Part shown: positions 17,417-26,500 of the stretch, piece after piece
Layout of the letters: each line of letters begins with the position of its first letter
Numbering within the stretch: position 1 is the stretch's first letter
Assembly: GCA_029237775.1 (NCBI GenBank)
Contig: JAQZBR010000002.1
Location: forward strand, 496,001-560,000
DNA: 64,000 nucleotides
Direction: 5' to 3'
Source: Bacteroidota bacterium
GTDB lineage: Bacteria; Bacteroidota; Bacteroidia; 2-12-FULL-35-15
Made by a program: the position numbers and the translations under genes
The notes under the pieces: generated by a model
Told to the model about the DNA's origin: nothing
Seen by the model: only the letters and a program-made list of their open reading frames with translations
Databases searched by the model: none

Positions 17417-18658
17417 ATGAAAAATTTCAATATTCCGGAATTTTATAAAAGCCCTATTATTTCGAAGGTTAAAGAATTGCGTAAAGTCAGCGATCCACGC
17501 AAAAAAGACTTTCGTCCTACTATTCTCGATTTCGGGCCGGTAAGATTTTTTATTGCCAGACATTTCGGATTTTGTTATGGTGTAGAGCATGCAATAGAAA
17601 CAGCGTACAAAGCCATCGAAGAAAATCAGGACAAGCGGATTTTTCTTTTAAGTCAGATGATCCATAATCCTGAAGTTAATAATGATCTTTTAAAACGTGG
17701 TGTCAAATTCCTTATGGACACTTCAGGTAATCAGATCATCCCTTTTACCGAGCTCCGATCTGATGACGTAGTTATTATTCCCGCTTTCGGAACTACCTTA
17801 AAAATTGAAGAGGAGCTTAAATCATTTGGTATTGAAGTTCGGAAATATGATACCACCTGCCCCTTTGTTGAAAGAGTGTGGAAGAAGTCGGAAAAGCTCG
17901 GAGAAGATAAATACACAATAATTATTCATGGGAAGTCAAATCATGAAGAAACAAAAGCAACATTTTCCAGAAGCGAAAAAAGCGCTCCTTCTATTGTTCT
18001 GAAGGATATTAATGAAGCCAGAACATTGGGTGCTTATATTTTAGGGAAAATTTCAACCGATGAGTTTCGTAAAGTCTTTAACGGGAAATTTTCTCAGAAT
18101 CTTGATCCGGAAACAGACCTCAGCAGGATTGGTGTGATAAATCAAACGACCATGCTGGCTACCGAAACACAGGAAATCGCAGAATATTTTAAGAATATAA
18201 TGATGGATAAGTATGGCGAGGCGAATTTAAAAGATCATTTTGCGGATACCCGCGACACCTTGTGCTATGCGACAAATGAAAATCAGGAAGCCACATACGG
18301 CCTTTTAAAAGAAGATGCAGACGTAGCCATCGTTGTTGGTGGTTATAACAGCTCGAACACTTCACATATAGTAGAGCTTTGTGAAGAGAGGCTTCCTACC
18401 TATTTCATTTCTTCTGCCAATGAGATCGTTTCAAAACACAAAATTAACCATTATGATTATTTGAATCACGAACATCTGCATTCAGAAAAGTTTATTCCCG
18501 AAAAACCTCAGGTTGATATTATTCTTACCAGTGGCGCTTCATGCCCTGATTCAGTTGTAGATGATGTACTAAGAAAGATACTCTCCTTTTTCCCAGCCGT
18601 AAGAACTATGGATGAAGTGCTTCAGGAACTTGAATCAAAGAACACAACCGTTCTTTAA
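17417..18658 (+). CDS. ispH: 4-hydroxy-3-methylbut-2-enyl diphosphate reductase, long form
   Basis: The 413-aa iron-sulfur enzyme makes IPP and DMAPP in the last step of the MEP pathway, so the host uses MEP for isoprenoids; miaA in this window uses DMAPP. All three cluster cysteines are present: Cys53 (GFCYG), Cys148 (TTCPFVERVW) and Cys376 (GASCPDSV). The protein is about 100 residues longer than E. coli IspH (about 316 aa) because of an N-terminal extension and internal inserts, as in the long type seen in cyanobacteria and Bacteroidota. Confidence 0.94.
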   Translation: MKNFNIPEFYKSPIISKVKELRKVSDPRKKDFRPTILDFGPVRFFIARHFGFCYGVEHAIETAYKAIEENQDKRIFLLSQMIHNPEVNNDLLKRGVKFLMDTSGNQIIPFTELRSDDVVIIPAFGTTLKIEEELKSFGIEVRKYDTTCPFVERVWKKSEKLGEDKYTIIIHGKSNHEETKATFSRSEKSAPSIVLKDINEARTLGAYILGKISTDEFRKVFNGKFSQNLDPETDLSRIGVINQTTMLATETQEIAEYFKNIMMDKYGEANLKDHFADTRDTLCYATNENQEATYGLLKEDADVAIVVGGYNSSNTSHIVELCEERLPTYFISSANEIVSKHKINHYDYLNHEHLHSEKFIPEKPQVDIILTSGASCPDSVVDDVLRKILSFFPAVRTMDEVLQELESKNTTVL

Positions 18659-18664
18659 AATCAA

Positions 18665-19495
18665 ATGAAGACCGCACTTACATATCTTTTTATTTTGTTC
18701 GTGCTTTTCTCAAAAGCTCAGACCGGTTGCACTGTAAAAAATCAAACGTTTCGCGAAAACGAATTATTCAGCTATAGGATTTTCTATAACTGGGGCGCTA
18801 TCTGGATGGCGGCAGGAGAAGCAAGTTTCGGAGCAGTTAAAGCTGAGTTGAATGGACAGACAGTTTATCATTTTACGGGACTGGGTTCTACTTATCCGAA
18901 ATATGACTGGTTTTATAAGGTAAACGACAAGTATGAATCTTATGCCGACACTCTTACATTTAAACCTTTACGTTTTAAAAGAGAATCGAATGAAGGTGGA
19001 AAATACACCTACGATGATTATGTTTTTAATCAGCGGAAAAAAAAGGTTTACACTGCTTCCCGCAGAGATGATAAGGCAATGAAGTATGATTCCATTTCCA
19101 TCACATCATGCACAAATGACGTCCTTACTGCTATCTATTACACACGTTGCCTCGACTTTTCATCCTATAAAATAAAAGATACCATTCCTGTGATCTTTGT
19201 TTTAGATGGTGAAGTATTTCCTTCTTATGTAAGATATCTGGGAACAGAGGTGATACATTCAGATCTTCTTGGAGATGTTCGGTGTATAAAGTTTCGTCCT
19301 AAACTGATTGCCGGAACTCTGTTCAAAGGTGGTGAAGGCATGACCGTCTGGGTAACTGATGACAAGAACCGAATGCCTGTTTACGTTGAAACTCCAATCG
19401 TGGTTGGTACAATAAAAGTTCAGCTTCTTAAATATTCCGGCTTAAGGAATAAGCTGGATTGTGTAGTGGAAAAAAAAGCCAAGCCGGGAAAATAA
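18665..19495 (+). CDS. DUF3108 domain exported protein
   Basis: The 276-aa protein has a short signal peptide (1-19, ending SKAQ). The body is strand-rich with ELFSYRIFYNWGAIWMAAGEA near residue 32 and LSGxYP-like YPKYDWFYKVNDKYESYAD, the pattern of DUF3108 proteins. It starts 7 bp after ispH and is probably co-transcribed. The family is periplasmic or outer-membrane linked and of unknown function. Confidence 0.8.
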   Translation: MKTALTYLFILFVLFSKAQTGCTVKNQTFRENELFSYRIFYNWGAIWMAAGEASFGAVKAELNGQTVYHFTGLGSTYPKYDWFYKVNDKYESYADTLTFKPLRFKRESNEGGKYTYDDYVFNQRKKKVYTASRRDDKAMKYDSISITSCTNDVLTAIYYTRCLDFSSYKIKDTIPVIFVLDGEVFPSYVRYLGTEVIHSDLLGDVRCIKFRPKLIAGTLFKGGEGMTVWVTDDKNRMPVYVETPIVVGTIKVQLLKYSGLRNKLDCVVEKKAKPGK

Positions 19496-19508
19496 ATTGA
19501 GTCAAACC

Positions 19509-19877
19509 TTATTTCACAATCAGCTTCTGACGAAAGACTTTATCATTTGCGGATGCTGTGATCAGATAAATGCTGGATGGCAGGTGATTTCCATCAGATG
19601 AGATCGTAAACAAAAAGCCCTCATTTTCCATTAGTTCAACTTTGGAGTACATTTCCCTGCCCAGCATATCATATACAACTACCAATAAGTTTTCTGCTTT
19701 GAATCCAGTTAAGCTTACATATGCTTCCGATTCTTCAGGTTGCGGATTAGGAAATATTTTAAATTCAACGGCACCTTCATTGGCTCCAAAAACACTTTTA
19801 TCCTGAGCCATCATATTGTTACACGTAAACAAGAATATCGTTGCAGCAGAAATGGAAATCTGATTTATAAAATTCAT
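19509..19877 (-). CDS. Small T9SS-cargo-like protein, mostly a type A sorting domain
   Basis: The 122-aa protein has a signal peptide (about 1-24) and then almost only a Por secretion C-terminal sorting domain: FKIFPNPQ at about 45, VYDMLGREMYS and a C-terminal IYLITASANDKVFRQKLIVK. There is nearly no passenger domain between signal and CTD, which is unusual because the CTD normally directs a much larger protein across the outer membrane. It may be a remnant, a decoy or a minimal surface peptide. Convergent with the DUF3108 gene (13 bp gap). Confidence 0.8.
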   Translation of the reverse strand: MNFINQISISAATIFLFTCNNMMAQDKSVFGANEGAVEFKIFPNPQPEESEAYVSLTGFKAENLLVVVYDMLGREMYSKVELMENEGFLFTISSDGNHLPSSIYLITASANDKVFRQKLIVK

Positions 19878-19981
19878 AAATTTTGAAATATTGATCTGAG
19901 CAAATAGAGTTTAATTAATTAATAAAAACAAAAATGAATCCTCGTATTTATTAACATACACTTGCTGAAAACCCTCTTTAT

Positions 19982-20012
19982 TTTGCCATTCAGATGCTTA
20001 AAGGTACATTTG
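19982..20012 (+). promoter_or_regulatory. Strong promoter match at the EamA transporter start
   Basis: TTTG (19982-19985), a 19-bp spacer and TACATTTG (20005-20012) fit the Bacteroidota TTTG-N19-TAnnTTTG promoter exactly. The box ends one base before the first ATG (20014), so either the mRNA is leaderless or translation starts at the ATG at 20020 or 20023. Confidence 0.6.
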
Positions 20013-20013
20013 A

Positions 20014-21000
20014 ATGCAAATGATGATAATCGGCCTGATCAACAATTATCTTGGTGAGTTTGTCGCTCTGGGAACAACCCTTTCCTGGAGTATAGGGATT
20101 TTCCCTTTTACTGCTGCATCACGCAGATTAGGACCGAATGCTGTAAATCATTCCCGCCTCGTTCTAGCAGTTGTGTTGTTGACACTTCTATCTCTTTTGT
20201 TTCTTCCACTCTCATTGCCGGAGTTGTTTTCTACTCCTTTGCCGGAACATTGGCTATGGTTCGGCCTTTCCGGTGTTATCGGACTTGCTCTTGGCGATTA
20301 TTTTGCATTCACTTCATTTGCGATACTTGGCCCGAGAATAAGCACCATCTTTAATACACTCTCTCCTGCGGTGGCTTTATTTTTAGGTTATTTCGTTATT
20401 GATGAACGCATCAATCTTGTCGGGATTACGGGTATCCTGATTACGATTGCCGGGGTAATATGGCTGACATTAAGTAAAAGCGCGAAGTCAGCAATGAGCG
20501 ATCATGAATTTGGTAAAAAAGAAAAAGGTATTCTGTTCGGAATGCTGTCAGCAGTTTGTCAGGGTGTAGGGATCGTACTGGCAAATAAAGGATTTACATA
20601 TCAGTTAGATTCTGATGACCTCCCGTTTTTTCAGGCAACCTGGCTAAGAATGATCTGTGCAACTGTTGTAATCTTTATCATCACCCTGTTCCGTGGAAAG
20701 ATCAAAGAATACATCATGCCTGTCGTTCAGAATAAAAATAATGGAAACTGGTATGTGGTGGCCGGAACTATTTTCGGACCTGTGATTGGTGTTAGTTTAT
20801 CGATGCTAGCCGTTTCTTTACTACATAATAAGCCATCGGTCGCCCAAACCATCTTTTCGTTGGTTCCTATATTCGCGCTTCCGCTTGCATATGTATTTTA
20901 CAAGGAGAAGATCACACTAAAGTCATTCGCAGGTGCATTGATTGCAATAGCCGGAGTCGTTGTTTTGATCTGGAGGAATGAGATCCTAAGTTGTTTTTAA
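20014..21000 (+). CDS. EamA/DMT family transporter
   Basis: The 328-aa protein has ten hydrophobic helices in two EamA repeats (about residues 9-150 and 170-325), the drug/metabolite transporter layout. The cytoplasmic loop LSKSAKSAMSDHEFGKKEK separates the halves. A very good promoter lies directly before the first ATG, which may mean the true start is Met3 or Met4 (MMIIG or MIIG). Substrate unknown. Confidence 0.8.
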   Translation: MQMMIIGLINNYLGEFVALGTTLSWSIGIFPFTAASRRLGPNAVNHSRLVLAVVLLTLLSLLFLPLSLPELFSTPLPEHWLWFGLSGVIGLALGDYFAFTSFAILGPRISTIFNTLSPAVALFLGYFVIDERINLVGITGILITIAGVIWLTLSKSAKSAMSDHEFGKKEKGILFGMLSAVCQGVGIVLANKGFTYQLDSDDLPFFQATWLRMICATVVIFIITLFRGKIKEYIMPVVQNKNNGNWYVVAGTIFGPVIGVSLSMLAVSLLHNKPSVAQTIFSLVPIFALPLAYVFYKEKITLKSFAGALIAIAGVVVLIWRNEILSCF

Positions 21001-21001
21001 T

Positions 21002-21739
21002 TTATTTTGGCATTCTTCTGTACTCTTCGCGATCAATAGTCTTGCTGGACTTAAACGGATCAATTAACGGCACTTGATATACCCCTGGTTCAAAACCTCC
21101 AAGTATTGCTCCTGAAGCTTTAATTGAAATAGTAATTGTCGTGCTTTCTTTCAAATCGATATTCTTTATTAGGGTTTTCTCATAACCGATATATGACACC
21201 AGAATTGCCACAACGGGGTACTTAACTGGATCGACCTGAATTTCAAAATATCCATCAATATTGGTTGAAGAACCACCAATTATTACAGAATCATTAACCA
21301 TTAACGTTACATTCGCAAAGGGTAGCACTTCGCCACTGTCTTTGTCCTTAACCTCTCCTTTAATGGTCGTGAGTTTCACCGTGTCCATACTTGACAGAAG
21401 TTGAGTCCTGATTCCTGTCAGGAATGAATGTGCCTTAAGCTCCTGGATTGTAAACAAATTTGACCCAAAGCCTAATAAAGCTGCAATGAAGAATATTTTT
21501 ATCTGGCGCAGACTTCTTTGTTTTAAATGTTGCTTCTGGTATTGCTGACTCAGGAATTTACCTGTTACCCTTCCACACAGAAGTCCGTTGTTTTCCAAAT
21601 ATTTTTCCTGAATCTCATTTTCCGAGCTTGTCATAAGATCATGAACCTTCCTTTGACAATTTTCACAAAAGCGCACGTAGTCGGAGCCTGCCATGGCATT
21701 CCAATTCTGCTTACAGGGTTTAGATATAAATAGTTCCAT
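21002..21739 (-). CDS. Carboxypeptidase-regulatory-like (CPR) domain protein with N-terminal Cys motif
   Basis: The 245-aa protein (ATG at 21739; an upstream ATG would add MKFN) starts with MELFISKPCKQNW, then RFCENCQRKVHDL, a CxxxW...FCxxC pattern that may bind metal and recurs in Bacteroidota proteins of this type. A transmembrane helix follows (about 80-100), then a CPR beta-sandwich (GEVKDKDSGEVLPFANVTL). The likely topology is cytosolic Cys motif, one helix, periplasmic domain. The role is unknown; TonB-linked or sigma/anti-sigma-like signalling is only a guess. Convergent with the EamA gene (1-bp gap). Confidence 0.7.
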   Translation of the reverse strand: MELFISKPCKQNWNAMAGSDYVRFCENCQRKVHDLMTSSENEIQEKYLENNGLLCGRVTGKFLSQQYQKQHLKQRSLRQIKIFFIAALLGFGSNLFTIQELKAHSFLTGIRTQLLSSMDTVKLTTIKGEVKDKDSGEVLPFANVTLMVNDSVIIGGSSTNIDGYFEIQVDPVKYPVVAILVSYIGYEKTLIKNIDLKESTTITISIKASGAILGGFEPGVYQVPLIDPFKSSKTIDREEYRRMPK

Positions 21740-21812
21740 ATTGAATTTCAATGAAGACGTTTACCCTTATTATTTCCATAAAAATTACGGATATTTGTAA
21801 AAAATATAAGGC

Positions 21813-22325
21813 ATGGAAAACAGTGACGACCTGAAAAAATACTTTAATTCCAAGGAATACAGTACAACTATAATAGGACAAAAAGATGGCGATGAAATTC
21901 CCGAAGTGAATCAGGATAAATTAAGCGCGATTATTTCTCTTTTAACGGACACTTCAAATAAGGATATCCGGGAAGAAGCTCTGATCACATTAAAGAAAGA
22001 TAAAGGAGAACAATTACTTTTAACTGCTATAGCAAGTCCTAAATCAGCCGGCAAACAACACCTCTTAGTGGCTGCTTGCTGGGAGTCCGAAATAAACTTC
22101 AGTAAATATTTACCGTTTTTTATCCTACTTGCTCTAAGCGATGATTACCTCGTTTCTCTTGAGACAATTACAACAATTGAAAACATGGAAGGCCCTTTTG
22201 AAAAGGATCAGCTGCAGAATGCAATTAAAAAGGTTAAAGAAAAACAAAAAGAGATCAGTTCAGAGCGTGTGGTTTTACTCAATGATCTTGTCGTAACACT
22301 TGACAGGTATTTACAGAATGGTTAA
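21813..22325 (+). CDS. Helical protein of unknown function (HEAT-like)
   Basis: The 170-aa soluble protein is almost entirely predicted helix, with leucine-rich stretches (DKLSAIISLLTDTSNKDIRE, EALITLKKDKGEQLLLTAI, FLLALSDDYLVSLETIT) of the HEAT/armadillo type. It has no signal peptide. I do not recognise the family. It ends in a strong bidirectional terminator shared with the opposing M48 gene. Confidence 0.7.
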   Translation: MENSDDLKKYFNSKEYSTTIIGQKDGDEIPEVNQDKLSAIISLLTDTSNKDIREEALITLKKDKGEQLLLTAIASPKSAGKQHLLVAACWESEINFSKYLPFFILLALSDDYLVSLETITTIENMEGPFEKDQLQNAIKKVKEKQKEISSERVVLLNDLVVTLDRYLQNG

Positions 22326-22358
22326 AAAAAATCCCCGCTGAATAGCGGGGATTTTTTT
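22324..22358 (+). terminator. Bidirectional terminator between convergent genes
   Basis: AAAAAAA-ATCCCCGCT-GAAT-AGCGGGGAT-TTTTTT: a 9-bp stem (22331-22339 and 22344-22352) flanked by an A-run and a T-run, so it can work on both strands. It ends the helical-protein gene (plus) and overlaps the stop codon of the M48 peptidase gene (minus). Confidence 0.9.
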
Positions 22359-23160
22359 ATTGTTTTTTATAATATTTCATTGCTTCCGGAAGAATGGCTT
22401 TTATATCTGAGATCCTTGTCGCGTCACTCGGGTGAGTGCTTAAAAGCTCAATTGGCTGCTCCCCTCCTTTTGCTGCCATTCGTTGCCAGAAACTAACAGC
22501 TACATTCGGATCATATCCTGCCATTGCAGAGAACACCAGGCCCATTTTATCAGCTTCACTCTCATGAGTGCGTGAATATTTCAACATTCCAAGCTGAGAA
22601 GTAATACCATACGACTGAAGAAATAAGTTTTGCGTTGCTTCCGGCTTTTGAGAAACTGCAATTGCAACTCCAACTCCAATTCCTTGCACGATCATTGCCT
22701 GGCTCATACGCTCATTACCATGACGGGCAACCGCATGTGCAATTTCATGCCCCATTACAATTGCCAGGCTCGCTTCATCCTGCGTTACAGGCAGTAAGCC
22801 TGTGTACACAACGACTTTACCTCCAGGCATGCACCAGGCATTAACTTCAGGAGCATCTACTGTGTTGAACTCCCATTTATAACCATTCAGATTCTTGCTT
22901 AAACCTTTATCCTTCATGAATTTGGTCACCGCATTCTGAATCTTGACCCCGACATTCTTAACCATGGAAGCACGAGGATCGGAAGCCGGCAACGGTGGAT
23001 GCTGAGAAAGGAATTTCTGGTATTCACTCATGCTCATGTTTACCAATTCGCCTTCATTAACTAAACTTACTTGCTTTCTTCCGGTTAAAGGCACTTTCTC
23101 TGTACATGAATTAACAGAAACTGTTATCAAAAGGCCTATTAGAATGTGTTTAATTTTCAT
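22357..23160 (-). CDS. M48 family metallopeptidase lipoprotein
   Basis: The 267-aa protein has a lipoprotein signal (VSVNSC, Cys19). The zinc site HEIAH is at 138-142 (VMGHEIAHAVARHGNERM) and the third ligand is in HESEADKMG about 60 residues later. This fits periplasmic Oma1/LoiP/YcaL-type proteases that cut or check outer-membrane and lipid-associated proteins. A GMLKYSRTHESEAD stretch is typical. The gene is 82 bp downstream of clpS but separated from it by a terminator. Confidence 0.92.
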   Translation of the reverse strand: MKIKHILIGLLITVSVNSCTEKVPLTGRKQVSLVNEGELVNMSMSEYQKFLSQHPPLPASDPRASMVKNVGVKIQNAVTKFMKDKGLSKNLNGYKWEFNTVDAPEVNAWCMPGGKVVVYTGLLPVTQDEASLAIVMGHEIAHAVARHGNERMSQAMIVQGIGVGVAIAVSQKPEATQNLFLQSYGITSQLGMLKYSRTHESEADKMGLVFSAMAGYDPNVAVSFWQRMAAKGGEQPIELLSTHPSDATRISDIKAILPEAMKYYKKQ

Positions 23161-23185
23161 TTTAATATTAATTTACATATCATAT

Positions 23186-23218
23186 AAAAAAAATATACCA
23201 GCCGCAGGGGCTGGTATA
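23186..23218 (-). terminator. Terminator downstream of clpS
   Basis: On the minus strand a 10-bp stem (23209-23218 and 23194-23203, loop of 5) precedes a run of eight T (23193-23186). It separates clpS from the M48 gene. Confidence 0.88.
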
Positions 23219-23242
23219 ATATCTTGATACTACCAATAAAAA

Positions 23243-23542
23243 TCACTCTATTTCGGCTGTGATCCCGCGTTCCAGCAAAGCTGTGCACATTGGTTCAAGC
23301 TCCTCGTAGGAACCCCGCTTCACTGAACATTTTCCTTTATAATGTATTAAAAAGGTGCATTGTTCTGCTTGCACGGGATCATGTTTACAAACCTTAATAA
23401 GGGATTCTATCACAAAATCAAATGTATTGAAATCGTCATTATACACGATCAGCTGCTGCTGATCTACAGACACTTCATCGGGAGCCAGAAGAATATCTGT
23501 ATCTACGTCCAGTTCATGTTCCTTATCGAAATCGCGGATCAT
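23243..23542 (-). CDS. clpS: ATP-dependent Clp protease adaptor ClpS
   Basis: The 99-aa adaptor hands N-degron substrates to ClpAP-type proteases. The LIVYNDDFNTFDFVIESL stretch is the family signature, including the Asn-Asp-Asp near the N-degron pocket, and a C-terminal ELEPMCTALLERGITAEIE segment completes it. I chose the ATG at 23542, two bases after the stop of the giant gene, rather than an upstream in-frame ATG (23572) that would overlap that gene by 29 bp. It seems to be the last gene of the giant gene's transcript. Confidence 0.92.
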   Translation of the reverse strand: MIRDFDKEHELDVDTDILLAPDEVSVDQQQLIVYNDDFNTFDFVIESLIKVCKHDPVQAEQCTFLIHYKGKCSVKRGSYEELEPMCTALLERGITAEIE

Positions 23543-23543
23543 G

Positions 23544-26500
23544 TTATTTATTTTGTAAAGATTTTGCTTCATCGATACTGATTTTATTGCCGTTATTATA
23601 TGCTACTACGAAGGCATCACTAACCACTCCGGCAATCTCTGCTTTCAAAGATGATGCTTGCTCGTATGAAGTAAAACTACCGAGGGTATAAATTGTTAAT
23701 CCGTTAGGATCCTTATAATTTTTAATGCCTTTATTCGCAATCTTTAAGAACTGGTTGGCGATTGATAAAGGAACCTCATCCTTGAAAGCACCGATCTGCA
23801 CCTTGTAAACGACACCTGAATCCGAAACTGCATTATTGATTTCTAATGTGGTTTTCAGTTCAGTATTTGTTGAAGGTTGGGTGTTTGTTTCGGGTGAAGT
23901 TTGATCAGATGTAGATTCAGCATTATTATTTAATGCCGTTACTGCGGTTTCTTTTTTGTTGTCAACCTGAATACTCATATTTGCATTGTTGCCGTTCAAA
24001 GAAGGCAACTGATTCATACTGCTAGTGGTTGCAAACACAGAGTTTCCCTGCGCCTCTAATGTTCTTGCCTCAGGAAGCGTAATGCGTTTTCCCTGATAAT
24101 ATGCTGTTACAAATGCGTCTTTCACTCCTGCTGCAGCAATAACATTCCGGGCCTCCACCGCCTTGCCAAAATTATTATAGATGCCTGTATTGTATCTGAT
24201 CTTCCCATTCGGCAAATTCTCAGATAACAGAGGTTGTATATTGAACAATTTCGCTGAGGTCATTGGTTGTGAATATACCCCAACCTGCACTGTGTAGAGC
24301 AATCCGCTGACAGTCGAAATATTTTCTGCTTTGGCAATTTCGTTAGCGTTGACAGATTGATCATTTCCTTTATCCGGACTTGCTGAATTGACAGCAGTAT
24401 TTGTTTTAGTTACCCCTTCCTGAGTTGAATTATTGTTTGAAGTTTCTGCAGTAACCGCCAGATCCGGATTTTCACCCTGAAGCTTTAAGGCTTCTGCCAC
24501 AGAAATTCTTTTCCCATTAAGGAATACAACGACAAATGCATCCTTATACCCTAGTTGTCTGATCTCATTCTTCACCTGATCTGCAGTGCTGAATTTCGTG
24601 AACAAACCTGCCGTGTAACGTGTGAATCCTTGCGTAGTTGTTTCGGCTGTTATTGGACTCATTCCATTGAACTGCTCAGGAGCGATCGGATTACGGAATG
24701 CTCCGATCTGAACTTTGTAGATCAAGCCTTCAGGTAACTTTTCATTAACCGGAATTGGCTTTGATGACGAGTAAGTTGCTTGCGGTGTTCTCTCGAACTT
24801 TTCAGAAGGTGCTAATACTACCTGAGTTTGATTCTTTGCAGTATTACTTTCGGTCGACTTGTTTTCAGAGGCAACCTTTCCTGTTGTATTCTCAGGCGGA
24901 TTAACATTGCCGGCAGTAACGTCAGTAGATTTAACAGCTGCATCATTTGTTTCCGATGTCTTGTTTTCTGCATTTGCAATGTTGTCCGTATTCGTTTCAG
25001 ATGATTTCTGAGTATTATCAGCGATAGCATTGTTATCTGAATTGGTTTTATCAGGAGCTTCAGTATTAGTAGAAGCATTCTGATCTATTGCTGTTGACTT
25101 GGAATTATCAACTATTGAAGATTGGTCATTCTTAGTTGAATTATCCGTAACTTTTATCTGATCATTACCACTATTATTTTCTGCTGAATTGGTATTAGTC
25201 TCATTTGCGGACTGATCAGCAGATTTCATCACATTACCGGCATCGGTTGTCTGATCAGATTTTGCAATGTCCTTATTGTTAGAATTTTCATTGCCTGAAT
25301 TCGGGTTTGATACCTTATCAGTGCTTGCTGATGATTTATTCCCAGATGTTTTATCCGGGTTAGCAGCAAGCCCGGAAGAAGCATCATTTGTATTTACGGC
25401 AACAAAATCGGGATTAGCTTTCTGGTAAATTGCTGTCGCCTTGCGTTGTTTTTCAAGTGCTATCTTTTCATTGTTATTCGCATCCTCAAGTGCTGCAAGC
25501 TTATCTGTGTTTGTTCTCATCCCGGGAATCATATCACGGGACTTTTGAGCTTTTTCGAAATAAAGATTTGATTCATCCTTCATCATCTCAGCCATGGCAA
25601 CTTCATCGGACTTGTTTGAAGCAGAAACAACGACTAATTGATCGAGAACATTCTTATTTGCTAAGAACTCTGACTTGGCAGCATCGCTCGACAGCTGAGC
25701 CGCATTTATTTGTTTTTCTTCAGCCTGTGCACTCAGGTTGTTCGCTTTGATGAATAATGCATCTTTTTCTTTCTGGTCTGGCTTACTCGCAGCCTCTTCT
25801 TTCAAAGCTTTGGATTGCGCGATAAGGTCATCTGCAGCTTTACTATCTGAAGCTGCGGCATTTGCCTTGTCAATTGCAACCGGATTAGTATAAACCTGCG
25901 AAGTTGTACTCAGATTATTATTGGTGATCGGGGATCTTTTTCCAGATTGGGAATTATCTTCGGAAATATTTGTATTGTTTTCTGCAGCGCTGTTTTCATT
26001 AGATGATGCAGATTTATTCTGGTTAACCGCAAGGGCACTTTCTTCTATTGATTTTATTTTTGCCTGGGAGTTATCTAAAAGCTTTTGTTTTTCAGCTACA
26101 TCAGATTGCATAGCCGTAATCTCAGTAGACAATTGATTCTTCCTTGCCTCATCCTTTTCCTGAACAAAATTTTTCTGTATTGAACCGATCTGCTCTTTCA
26201 TTCCGGAAATATATTCCTGATAAGCCACAGCCTTCTTTTCTTCTCTCGCGAGATCTGTCTCTTCGTTTTCTGCTGTATTAACTCCGGCATTTAACTTTTG
26301 GTTAAGGTCGGCTTTAACAGCGTTATTCGCAATTGCATTAGTAGCGACATTTCCATTTCCTGAATCAGTAAAAGACGAATTATTACTTACTGCAGAATTA
26401 TTATCCTGGGAACTATTTTCAGACTTATTATCTGATGAGCTCTTATCTGAACTGCTCTCAGAAGTTTTATTTCCATTGTTAACTGCTAAACCGGATTCCT

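Noticed and set aside
23543-23572. Earlier clpS start overlapping the giant gene
   Set aside because: The ATG at 23542 sits right after the stop and gives normal ClpS length; the extra residues are not typical of the family.
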